Assembly: GCA_009783865.1 (NCBI GenBank)
Contig: WRCR01000091.1
Span: 1-11,166 of the forward strand
From: Planctomycetaceae bacterium
GTDB taxonomy: Bacteria; Planctomycetota; Planctomycetia; Pirellulales; Thermoguttaceae
Length of the DNA: 11,166 bases
Direction: 5' to 3'
This document shows positions 1 through 6,399 of this stretch, piece by piece; position 1 is the first letter of the stretch, and each line of letters opens with the position of its first letter. Made by a program: the position numbers and the translations under genes. The notes beneath the pieces are model-generated. The model ran no database searches. It had not been told where the DNA came from and saw only the letters and a list, made by a program, of their open reading frames with translations.

Positions 1-65
1 AGGGCGTACTCGCTGTGGCTCTGTTTGCCGCAATGAAAAAACAAAAATTACACACCACCTTTTGA
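1..65 (+). CDS. Possible C-terminal end of a membrane protein (truncated by window)
   Basis: Frame 3 is open from the window edge to TGA at 63-65. It reads as a hydrophobic stretch (GVLAVALFAAM) followed by a short basic tail (KKQKLHTTF), the usual end of a protein whose last transmembrane helix has a cytoplasmic positive tail. The other two plus frames also stay open for a short way, so twenty codons are weak evidence. No family can be named. The stop lies 19 bases before the ribosome binding site of the next gene. Confidence 0.3.
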   Translation, partial: GVLAVALFAAMKKQKLHTTF

Positions 66-76
66 ACAGGTAGAAT
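48..76 (+). promoter_or_regulatory. Candidate sigma-70-like promoter for the DUF1559 gene
   Basis: TTACAC at 48-53 and TAGAAT at 71-76 are separated by exactly 17 bases. The -10 matches consensus at 5 of 6 positions and the -35 at 4 of 6. Transcription would begin near 83, giving a very short leader that starts about at the ribosome binding site (84-89). It would overlap the end of the upstream reading frame. Planctomycete promoter consensus is poorly defined, so this is tentative. Confidence 0.3.
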
Positions 77-83
77 TTTTTGT

Positions 84-89
84 AAGGAG
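84..89 (+). promoter_or_regulatory. Ribosome binding site fixing the DUF1559 start at 97
   Basis: AAGGAG at 84-89 lies 7 bases before ATG 97-99, which is ideal spacing. It identifies the real start of the DUF1559 gene even though that ATG is in a different frame from the conserved domain. This is what makes the G-run frameshift visible. Confidence 0.75.
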
Positions 90-96
90 TTTTCAA

Positions 97-1336
97 ATGC
101 GAAATGTTGTTATTTTTGTTCGTGCTATTGTAAATTTAAGTAATTTGAGGGGGGGGAAACGAAATAAGAGCGGCGGGTGATAACCTGCCGGTAAATGACG
201 CTAAGAGAGCGTTCACACTCGTTGAACTTCTTGTCGTCATCGCCATTATCGGCGTTTTAATTGCTCTATTGCTTCCAGCAGTGCAGGCAGCCCGTGAAGC
301 CGCAAGAAGAATGCAGTGTACGAACAAACTCAAGCAACTTGGACTTGCCGTCCACAACTATCACGATATTAACCAGGCATCTCCTGCCGGTCGATGCGGT
401 CCCTACGGAAAGGAGACCACTGCCGCCATCAACCGGTATAGTATTTTCGTTAGTATTTTGCCGTTCATGGAACTGAATTCGCTTTACGAACAATTCATGT
501 CAACAAATCTCGCTGCGGGAGCCAGTGATAATTGGTTCGGTTTCGCAACAACGCTCAGTACGACAAGTCCGGTAGTCCAAAACGTTCCGGCATATTATTG
601 TCCTTCGGACGCAGCCGGAGGCACTCAGCCGACGAATCGCCATAGCGGGACCAATTACCGCTGGTGTTTGGGCGATAATCCATCGGGGCAACAGGGATCT
701 ATTAATGCCGGTGGTTTTATTGATAAAGGCCATAATTATTTACGGGGACATCGCGGTATTTTCGGATATTATACTTTTTATAATTTCTCCGCCGTTACTG
801 ACGGTTTGAGCAATACGTTGATTTTCAGCGAGCGTTGTCTGACGATGCGTATGAATGTGTCGTCGATTAAAGTAAGAGACGCGTCAGTTAGTTCGACCAG
901 CAATAGCAGTTGGGCTGGAGATGCAACAAATGGAAGGTACCTTTCGTCACGAAAAGGTTGTCTTGATACTGCGAAGGGAGATGAATATATTGTTGCAATA
1001 GCGGGTACGGCTCTCGGCTGGGGGTTTTCGCATGGACTGTTTTCCACTACATCATTCACCACGGTTTTGCCGCCCAATGGACCGAGTTGTTATTATTCTG
1101 CCGATTCTTGGAATGCGATGATAGCACCGTCCAGTAATCATTCGGGAGGAGTGAATGCAACGGTAGGAGATGGTTCGGTTCGCTTTATAACCCAAACGAT
1201 TGATACCGGACCGGCAACAAATCTGACGTTTTCCACCATTGCGACCGGCACTATCGGTGAGGTCACCGGGAAATCGCCTTTCGGTATTTGGGGCGCGCTT
1301 GGAAGCCGCGACGGCGGAGAAAGCGTGACATTTTGA
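97..1336 (+). CDS. DUF1559 prepilin-like protein, interrupted by a +1 frameshift at a G8 run
   Basis: This is a type II pseudopilin-like surface protein of the planctomycete DUF1559 family. The conserved frame carries KRAFTLVELLVVIAIIG at about 203-253, then LLPAVQAAREAARRMQC and the LKQLGLAVHNYHD block. Near the C-terminus NHSGGVNATVGDG (codons from about 1136) fits the H-X9-DG motif. The residue before the FTLVEL helix is Ala, where prepilin peptidases prefer Gly. The only well-supported start is ATG 97, but its frame reaches TGA at 178. The domain frame is closed upstream by TGA at 146 and has no ATG, GTG or TTG before the helix; its first is TTG 269, after it. Skipping one G in the G8 run (149-156) joins them into a protein of about 412 residues. 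The cause could be programmed slippage, phase variation, a true mutation or a homopolymer sequencing error. The family is certain; the expression state is not. Confidence 0.8.
149..156 (+). repeat. Homopolymeric G8 run at the frame break
   Basis: There are eight consecutive G residues between the ATG-97 frame and the DUF1559 domain frame. A length of 7 G (or 10) would place the ATG in frame with the prepilin-like helix; 8 does not. The run encodes Arg-Gly-Gly in the upstream frame. Such runs are prone to polymerase slippage. Confidence 0.85.
171..190 (+). other. RNA hairpin just downstream of the G8 run
   Basis: Bases 171-178 (CGGCGGGT) pair with 183-190 (ACCTGCCG) to give an 8-bp stem, including one G-U pair, closed by a GATA tetraloop. 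The stem starts 14 bases after the end of the G8 run and contains the TGA (178-180) that ends the ATG-97 frame. It has no following T-run, so it is not an intrinsic terminator. A stimulatory or regulatory role is inference. Confidence 0.5.
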
Positions 1337-1404
1337 TAATTCACGGCTTTTAGTGTAGAACTTTCCAATCTGCGCAAGCCACAAACAATTCGAGGAAATT
1401 ACCT

Positions 1405-2664
1405 ATGTCAGTTCCTAAATCATTTCTGTTGACAAGTTCTCTTGTTATTGCCGCCGTAATGACTGCGGCAGCAGCCGAGTTCAAAATCGATGCCGATTTT
1501 CCCGGCGGCAACATCGCCGTTGCGGAAATCAGCGGCGACACCGTCCGTTTGGACGTGGACTTGCGAGATACGACCGACTGGTTTTATTGGTCATTCCGTA
1601 TCCGCGGTGCAGAAGGCAAAACCTTGAACTTCGAGTTCACACCCCGCGTTGGCGGTCCCATCGGTGCCAGGGGACCGGCGGTCAGCAATGACGGCGGATA
1701 TACATGGCGTTGGCTCAGTGATAAGCCCGGCTTTTCAAGAACGAAATTTCAATACGCTTTCACTCCTGACGAAAAGGATGTTCTCTTCAGCACAGGAATG
1801 AACTACACCGAAAAGAATCTGAAACGTTTCCTCGAAAAACACAAAGATAACGCAAATCTGAAACTCGAAACGCTTTGTCAATCGAAAAAGGGACGCAATG
1901 TAGAACTGCTCCGTATTTCCGGTAAAGGCATCTCAAATATCTGGGCAGCCGATTTCAAAATGGCACTGACAGCGCGGCATCACAGTTGCGAAATGATGGC
2001 GAATTACGTCTTGGAAGGAATCATCGAAACAATTCTTTCCGATACGAACGATGGAAAACGGCTGCGGGAACTCTGCGATTTCTTCATCGTTCCGTTTGTC
2101 GATAAGGATGGTGTAGAAGACGGAGACCAAGGCAAGAACCGCAAGCCGCACGACCATAATCGTGACTATATCCAGAAAATTTATCCAGAGATTAAGGCGA
2201 TTACGGAACAGGTTCCGGCTTGGCGGAACGAAAAACCGCTTCTTTGGCTCGACTTGCATTGTCCGATGCTGCGCAACGGCACAAACGTAGTACCGTTGGA
2301 TAGAGCATCGGATGAATCGCTGCATATCAATGCGTCTATTAGTGATTCAGGTACTCCGTCGGAAGAACGTTCGAAAATTGAGCAGCGGTTCAGCAAAATC
2401 TTGGAAGCGGAACAGAAAGGTACAATACCTTACAAACATGTCTTCATGCGCCAAACCAGAACGGCAAATCCTACATTGTTGACCAGTCGTTCATGGGCGG
2501 AGACCTTACCGAATGCCGTATTTTCGCTGACTCTTGAAACGCCGTACGCCAATGCTTCGAACACTGCTGTCGATGCCGATTCCGGTCGGGCATTTGGACG
2601 CGATTTTGCTCACGCTGTTCGTGTTTGTATTGAAGAAGTGAAAGAGACAAAAAACCAAAAGTGA
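1405..2664 (+). CDS. Exported M14-family zinc carboxypeptidase (cytosolic carboxypeptidase/Nna1-like)
   Basis: A signal peptide (residues 1-24, ending TAAAA) precedes a beta-rich N-terminal domain (about 25-125) with the signature DWFYWSFRIRGAEG. That resembles the N-domain of Nna1/AGBL-type M14 carboxypeptidases. The catalytic domain (about 130-410) has the expected zinc site: H193 and E196 in ARHHSCEMMA, and H285 in LDLHCP. N252-R253 (HNRDY) matches the substrate-carboxylate binding pair, and E378 (LTLETPY) is the likely general base. All key residues are present, so it should be an active metallocarboxypeptidase removing C-terminal residues from peptides. Export implies extracytoplasmic peptides or wall material as substrate, unlike the eukaryotic tubulin-processing relatives (inference). 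GAGGAAA about 7 bases before ATG 1405 supports the start. It lies 68 bases after the DUF1559 gene and 33 before the lipoprotein gene, probably in one operon. Confidence 0.85.
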   Translation: MSVPKSFLLTSSLVIAAVMTAAAAEFKIDADFPGGNIAVAEISGDTVRLDVDLRDTTDWFYWSFRIRGAEGKTLNFEFTPRVGGPIGARGPAVSNDGGYTWRWLSDKPGFSRTKFQYAFTPDEKDVLFSTGMNYTEKNLKRFLEKHKDNANLKLETLCQSKKGRNVELLRISGKGISNIWAADFKMALTARHHSCEMMANYVLEGIIETILSDTNDGKRLRELCDFFIVPFVDKDGVEDGDQGKNRKPHDHNRDYIQKIYPEIKAITEQVPAWRNEKPLLWLDLHCPMLRNGTNVVPLDRASDESLHINASISDSGTPSEERSKIEQRFSKILEAEQKGTIPYKHVFMRQTRTANPTLLTSRSWAETLPNAVFSLTLETPYANASNTAVDADSGRAFGRDFAHAVRVCIEEVKETKNQK

Positions 2665-2697
2665 AATTAACGTTAACCATTTACCTTTTTATTATCT

Positions 2698-3189
2698 ATG
2701 AGATTTTTCATAATTTTTTCGTTTCTTATTGTATTGAGCGGATGTTCCAACACCCCCGACGAACTGCGCGGCCTAAAACCGGCAACGGTCAAGGTCTTTA
2801 ACGGAGATAAGCCGCTCGAAGGCGTTCTTGTTTCGTTAAATCCGAAAGAAGCGCAGTCCCTCCGCGGCTGTAACGGTGTCACCGATGCCGCGGGAACGGC
2901 AGTCATTCATACTACCATTTCGCAAAAGAGTAAAGCCGGTGCCGAACCCGGAGGATATAAGGTAGTGTTGTATCAAAACTTCGTGATGCCGCCCGACCTT
3001 GCGCCCCGACCGGATGAAGATGGATTATCTGACAAAGAGCAGAAGGAACTGCAAACTAAACGTCAGGCGTGGATGCTCAAAAATCGGGTCATTCCTGAAA
3101 TTTACGAGCATGCCGACAAGACACCGATTGAGTTGACCGTTGACCCGAACAACGGCGGCGAATTGGTCGTTGACGTTTCAAAACAATAA
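2698..3189 (+). CDS. Small lipoprotein with transthyretin-like (carboxypeptidase-regulatory-like) domain
   Basis: The 163-residue product begins with a lipoprotein signal (MRFFIIFSFLIVLSGC; acylated Cys at residue 16), so it should be membrane-anchored and face outward. Residues about 28-95 form a compact beta-sandwich pattern (VKVFNGDKPLEGVLVSL, VTDAAGTAVI, GAEPGGYKVVLY) typical of the TTR-like/carboxypeptidase-regulatory fold. The tail (IPEIYEHADKTPIELTV...GGELVVDV) matches the usual ending of these planctomycete lipoproteins. They are commonly encoded just downstream of DUF1559 genes; here the M14 peptidase gene sits between the two. No enzymatic residues are evident, and a structural or ligand-binding role at the surface is inference. 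There is no clear Shine-Dalgarno before ATG 2698; with only 33 bases after the preceding stop, translational coupling is possible. It converges with the DUF11 gene, 48 bases away. Confidence 0.8.
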   Translation: MRFFIIFSFLIVLSGCSNTPDELRGLKPATVKVFNGDKPLEGVLVSLNPKEAQSLRGCNGVTDAAGTAVIHTTISQKSKAGAEPGGYKVVLYQNFVMPPDLAPRPDEDGLSDKEQKELQTKRQAWMLKNRVIPEIYEHADKTPIELTVDPNNGGELVVDVSKQ

Positions 3190-3206
3190 CAAGGCACAGA
3201 ATTACT

Positions 3207-3221
3207 GTATTTCTGAAATAC
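3207..3221. other. 15-bp palindrome in the convergent intergenic gap
   Basis: GTATTTC (3207-3213) and GAAATAC (3215-3221) are perfect inverted arms around a single T. It lies in the 48-base gap between the two convergent stop codons at 3189 and 3238. There is no GC-rich stem or T-run, so it is not a classic terminator. It may be chance. Confidence 0.4.
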
Positions 3222-3237
3222 GCCTACGCAGAAAACT

Positions 3238-4908
3238 TTACCGGACGCGGCATTGAAATTGTACCACGCCGAACTGACCCGGCAACAGCGGGTCGGTGAT
3301 TTCAAACCGTAAAACAAACGAACCGCTGTCGTTGGGTTCGACAACAAAACCGCTGGCAACCGAGGACTTTGCCGAGCCGGGCAGGGGTTCCAAGCGGGTT
3401 GTCAAATTATCCAAGATGGTAACGTTGCCAATCGGCTGATTGCCGATGTTTTCGAACCGAAGTGTAAATTGGACAATATCACCGGGCTGTGCCGCTTTCT
3501 TGTCAGATACTTTGATTAACCGGATTTTTGCCGAACCATCTTCCGGCTTGATTTGGAAAATGCTTTCCGCTCCGTCCACGCTGGTTGCCGCTGTCGGTGT
3601 CAGCAAGCCGATTTGAACTTTCGTGCCTTCGATACCTTGCCAGGCACGGGCGTTTTCGCTTCCTTTTACCAATTCAAGCATTTCTTTTGCGGAAACATTC
3701 TGCTGGCGCAGCATGTTGGAATAGGACATCACCGATTCAAAATTGTTGTAGCCGAGCGTTTTCATTTCGTTGGCAACTCCGCTGCCGACACTGCGGGATG
3801 CAATCCCGCTAAGTTGATTCTGCACACGGGAATAACCGGCTTGCGTGTTCTGTTCAGCCCGACCGATGTTTTCCGCGGTATTGCTCGCGGACAGTCCCGC
3901 TTGCGCGTTTGCACCGGACAAAGCCGTTATTTGAACGTTGTTATAAAGCGACTCGGTCTTTCTAACACTGCCGAACCGCGGAGCATAGATTTCCACCCTA
4001 TTGGACGGTTCAACTAAAACCCTGCCGTCAATAGTATCGAAGTGGACTACCGTGTCTTTAGTGTCAAGGTTGCGGACATTCCAATCGTAATCAACTTTTA
4101 CCGCAATGTGATTATCGCCGCCGTCAAAGAGGTATTCGTTTTTTACATAAACGTTGACGTTATTTTCTTCCAACCGCTGAGCCAATATTCCTTCTGCTTG
4201 CTCGGCAAGTTTTGGGTCGATGGTTATCTCGTTAACCGGCGGTGCAGCCGACAACGCAGTCGCCGGCTCTCTGACGATTGTTGATGAATTATCGAACACC
4301 CACGGCGGACTACCGTGAAAGAAGGACATATTGCCGCCGGCGAAATTCGGAATACGTCCGCCGATTCGCAAAATCGCAACCGGACGACCGATTCCAGCGG
4401 CTGTCTCGATGGGGTCACCGCTTTTAATATCCATAAACGGCAGCATAACATCGCCGCGAATCGGCAGTGCTTCGTCCGGCTTTTCAAGGTAAATAACACG
4501 AGTGACGTACTTGCCGTCCAATACTGCTTCAATATCCTCGAAAGGTATTTCAATCGGAATGGGAAATTGCTTTTCGAGTCCCGGCGGCGGAAAAGTTCTA
4601 CCGATGACTTTGATAGTCGGAAATATCTCTTTGCCGGGATGCAGCGGAAGATTTGTCAGTTTGACCCGGTAGTCGGGACCGATAAGCAGACCGAAAACGG
4701 TTGATGCCGGCATTGCTTCTGCGAATTGATTTCCAGCGGCGAGTGAGACCTGAACACCTTCCGGCGCGGCGATTTTTACCGCTTGAAAAAACGGCGGCTG
4801 AACCGGCTGCGGCGGGATGCCTTGCACGTATCCTGCCGGTACAATTTGTTGTGCCGACAAGAACGGTGCCGTTAGCAAGAACAGGAAGGTGCAGAAAAAG
4901 CGCAGCAT
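3238..4908 (-). CDS. Exported surface protein with C-terminal DUF11 domain
   Basis: The product has 556 residues. A signal peptide (MLRFFCTFLFLLTAPFLSAQ) is followed by a proline-rich stretch (23-40). A domain at about 79-187 is shared with the upstream gene on this strand (YRVKLTNLPLHPGKEIFPT, VTRVIYLEKP, DPIETA, AILRIGG). Residues about 225-330 include an extended segment (NVNVYVKNEYLFDGGDNHIAVKV). Residues 330-440 form an Asn/Gln/Ala/Ser-rich, probably helical region. A DUF11/conserved-repeat beta-sandwich at 460-556 (KKAAQPGDIVQFTLRFENIGNQPIGNVTILDNL) ends the protein. DUF11 domains are typical of large secreted surface proteins; here there is one. No catalytic motif is seen, so a structural envelope or outer-surface role is the best inference. 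The start is supported by the signal peptide; AAGGA sits about 10 bases upstream. It lies 36 bases after the proline-rich lipoprotein gene, probably in one transcript. Confidence 0.75.
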   Translation of the reverse strand: MLRFFCTFLFLLTAPFLSAQQIVPAGYVQGIPPQPVQPPFFQAVKIAAPEGVQVSLAAGNQFAEAMPASTVFGLLIGPDYRVKLTNLPLHPGKEIFPTIKVIGRTFPPPGLEKQFPIPIEIPFEDIEAVLDGKYVTRVIYLEKPDEALPIRGDVMLPFMDIKSGDPIETAAGIGRPVAILRIGGRIPNFAGGNMSFFHGSPPWVFDNSSTIVREPATALSAAPPVNEITIDPKLAEQAEGILAQRLEENNVNVYVKNEYLFDGGDNHIAVKVDYDWNVRNLDTKDTVVHFDTIDGRVLVEPSNRVEIYAPRFGSVRKTESLYNNVQITALSGANAQAGLSASNTAENIGRAEQNTQAGYSRVQNQLSGIASRSVGSGVANEMKTLGYNNFESVMSYSNMLRQQNVSAKEMLELVKGSENARAWQGIEGTKVQIGLLTPTAATSVDGAESIFQIKPEDGSAKIRLIKVSDKKAAQPGDIVQFTLRFENIGNQPIGNVTILDNLTTRLEPLPGSAKSSVASGFVVEPNDSGSFVLRFEITDPLLPGQFGVVQFQCRVR

Positions 4909-4944
4909 TTATCCGAGTTCCTTAACTACTTATAGTCATCCAAG

Positions 4945-6171
4945 TTACGGAGCCGCTATTGCCGGAGCAAGTTGCGGAACAGCCGGAGGCATTGCACCGC
5001 CGGGTGCTGCCGGAGCGGGCGGTTGCGGGACAGCCGGAGGCATTATACCGCCGGGTGCCGCCGTGAAGTTATTCTGCACTTGTGACATATATTGCGGACT
5101 TATGGCAACATTCTGGGCTTCAATTCCGATTCCGTATCCCATTGGAATTCCATATCCCATCGGCGGTGCAGGAATCGGTTCAGCACGAACCACCGGATAG
5201 CGGTTGACGGCGTGTTGTCCCTGCGGAAGTTGCGGAGGTCCGGGAATACCGGTCGAGGTTTTCGTCATCGGTGTTCCGTATTCCGGAATATTGACACCGG
5301 AAATAACATTTTGCGGAATGCTTGAGCCGTTCACCGGATAAACACCCATCGGATGACCACTGCCTATCGGAGCAGCACCGACGGGAACCCCCTGCATAAA
5401 CGCCGACGAAGCAAATTCTTTACGCCGCTCATCGGCGACCATTCTGCTTTTTGCAAGGTCTTTGTTCCCCATACGAATAACAGCAAGTATCGCACCGCGA
5501 TTGCTTGCTTCGACAATCGGGTCAACACCGGGTTCAAGTTGTGTACTGACAAAGGTTCCAACACCATTCATCGCCAATCCCTGAAATTCAGGATTCGGCA
5601 AATAGACAACCTTCGTGATGAAGTTGCCGGAAAATACTTGGTCGAAGTCATTGTCGGTAAATTCGACTGGAATAGCATTATGCGCCAGGAACGCTTGCGT
5701 CCGCGCCATTGTCGGAGCAATTTCCAAAGTCGGATAGAGTTCTTTTCCTTGCCAAGCGGGAATTTCGGACAATTTCAAACGGTAAATGTTGCCTTGCGGA
5801 AAATCATAAGTTCCGGGGCAAACCAGCGGTTCGGAATCATACGAGCCGGGAAGTACCGCATCCCAGTTGACAACTAACCGTTCCAAGCCGAGAAAGTTGA
5901 CCTGCGAAGTCGGAATAAACGGAGGACGAGCCGGCGCAGGTACCATACACGGCGACGGTCCGATAGGACCCGGCATGGGACATGCCATATCGGGGCATTC
6001 CAGCGCAGTCGGCTGATATTGTTCGGGAATAACGCCGGGACCCGGTCCGTCCACTCCATAAGACCGATAAGGCGATTGATTAAAACCGCCTGTCAGCAAG
6101 GGACCCTGGCATCCGGTCATAGTCGCCGCGAGTACCGCTATAAGTGCTAAAAGCAAAGAACAATGCCGCAT
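4945..6171 (-). CDS. Proline/glycine-rich lipoprotein sharing a domain with the adjacent DUF11 protein
   Basis: The product has 408 residues. A start five codons upstream (6186) is also open, but GGAGG at 6183-6179 lies 7 bases before ATG 6171 and inside the longer reading, so 6171 is chosen. The N-terminus (MRHCSLLLALIAVLAATMTGC) is a lipoprotein signal with acylated Cys 21. A low-complexity Pro/Gly/Met segment with several Cys follows (about 35-90). The domain at about 129-236 is shared with the DUF11 protein: IYRLKLSEIPAWQGKELYPT, IPVEFTDNDF, ITKVVYLPNP, DPIVEAS and AVIRMG. The rest (240-408) is Pro/Gly/Met-rich, with PMGYGIPMGYG and two 17-residue C-terminal repeats built on APGG-x-MPPAVPQ. 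No enzyme motif is seen. It is probably an anchored structural component acting with the DUF11 protein (inference). It is the first gene of the minus-strand unit. Confidence 0.75.
   Translation of the reverse strand: MRHCSLLLALIAVLAATMTGCQGPLLTGGFNQSPYRSYGVDGPGPGVIPEQYQPTALECPDMACPMPGPIGPSPCMVPAPARPPFIPTSQVNFLGLERLVVNWDAVLPGSYDSEPLVCPGTYDFPQGNIYRLKLSEIPAWQGKELYPTLEIAPTMARTQAFLAHNAIPVEFTDNDFDQVFSGNFITKVVYLPNPEFQGLAMNGVGTFVSTQLEPGVDPIVEASNRGAILAVIRMGNKDLAKSRMVADERRKEFASSAFMQGVPVGAAPIGSGHPMGVYPVNGSSIPQNVISGVNIPEYGTPMTKTSTGIPGPPQLPQGQHAVNRYPVVRAEPIPAPPMGYGIPMGYGIGIEAQNVAISPQYMSQVQNNFTAAPGGIMPPAVPQPPAPAAPGGAMPPAVPQLAPAIAAP
4971..5063 (-). repeat. Tandem 51-bp coding repeat, two copies
   Basis: The segment starting at 4971 (GTTGCGGAACAGCCGGAGGC) recurs at 5022 with few substitutions, a 51-base (17-codon) offset. 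It encodes the two copies of the Pro/Ala/Gly repeat at the C-terminus of the lipoprotein. Differences such as gcacc versus atacc show it is an older duplication, not a recent one. Confidence 0.75.
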
Positions 6172-6178
6172 CTGGTTT

Positions 6179-6183
6179 CCTCC
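6179..6183 (-). promoter_or_regulatory. Ribosome binding site deciding the lipoprotein start
   Basis: Read on the minus strand this is GGAGG, 7 bases from ATG 6171. It falls within the first codons of the longer alternative reading frame (start 6186), which argues for the shorter protein. Confidence 0.75.
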
Positions 6184-6238
6184 CATTTTACAAAGCCCGA
6201 ATCATTACGGACTGCCTGTTATTTCCCTATCAGGTCGA

Positions 6239-6260
6239 TTGCACAGACGGTCTTGCACAG
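6239..6260. repeat. Pair of 8-bp direct repeats in the divergent intergenic region
   Basis: TTGCACAG occurs at 6239-6246 and again at 6253-6260, a 14-base spacing, between the divergent lipoprotein and LolA-like genes. Such a pair could be a binding site for a regulator of the minus-strand unit, but the repeats are short and nothing else supports this. Confidence 0.35.
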
Positions 6261-6299
6261 CCCCCATAACTGCACTGGACTTTACCGCCGTATTTCCTT

Positions 6300-6329
6300 A
6301 TTATTTCCTGTCCTTACCGGTGTAGACAA
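6300..6329 (-). promoter_or_regulatory. Weak candidate promoter for the minus-strand lipoprotein/DUF11 unit
   Basis: On the minus strand TTGTCT (6329-6324) and AATAAT (6305-6300) are 18 bases apart, matching consensus at 4 and 5 of 6 positions. It would give a leader of about 120 bases that includes the TTGCACAG repeat pair. Confidence 0.25.
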
Positions 6330-6399
6330 GCGGAAATCCTCCATGTACGGAACGAAAACCCGAACTTGCCTACCCTCATTCTTGTTTTCGGTTATTTCT

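Noticed and set aside
3553..4017. 154-codon plus-strand frame opposite the DUF11 gene
   Set aside because: It is a shadow of the minus-strand gene, which has a signal peptide and recognisable domains across the same bases.
6163..6399. Upstream extension of the LolA-like gene to the first in-frame ATG
   Set aside because: It would overlap the divergent lipoprotein gene's start and its ribosome binding site and put about 80 odd residues before the signal sequence. ATG 6400 is preferred, though without a clear ribosome binding site.
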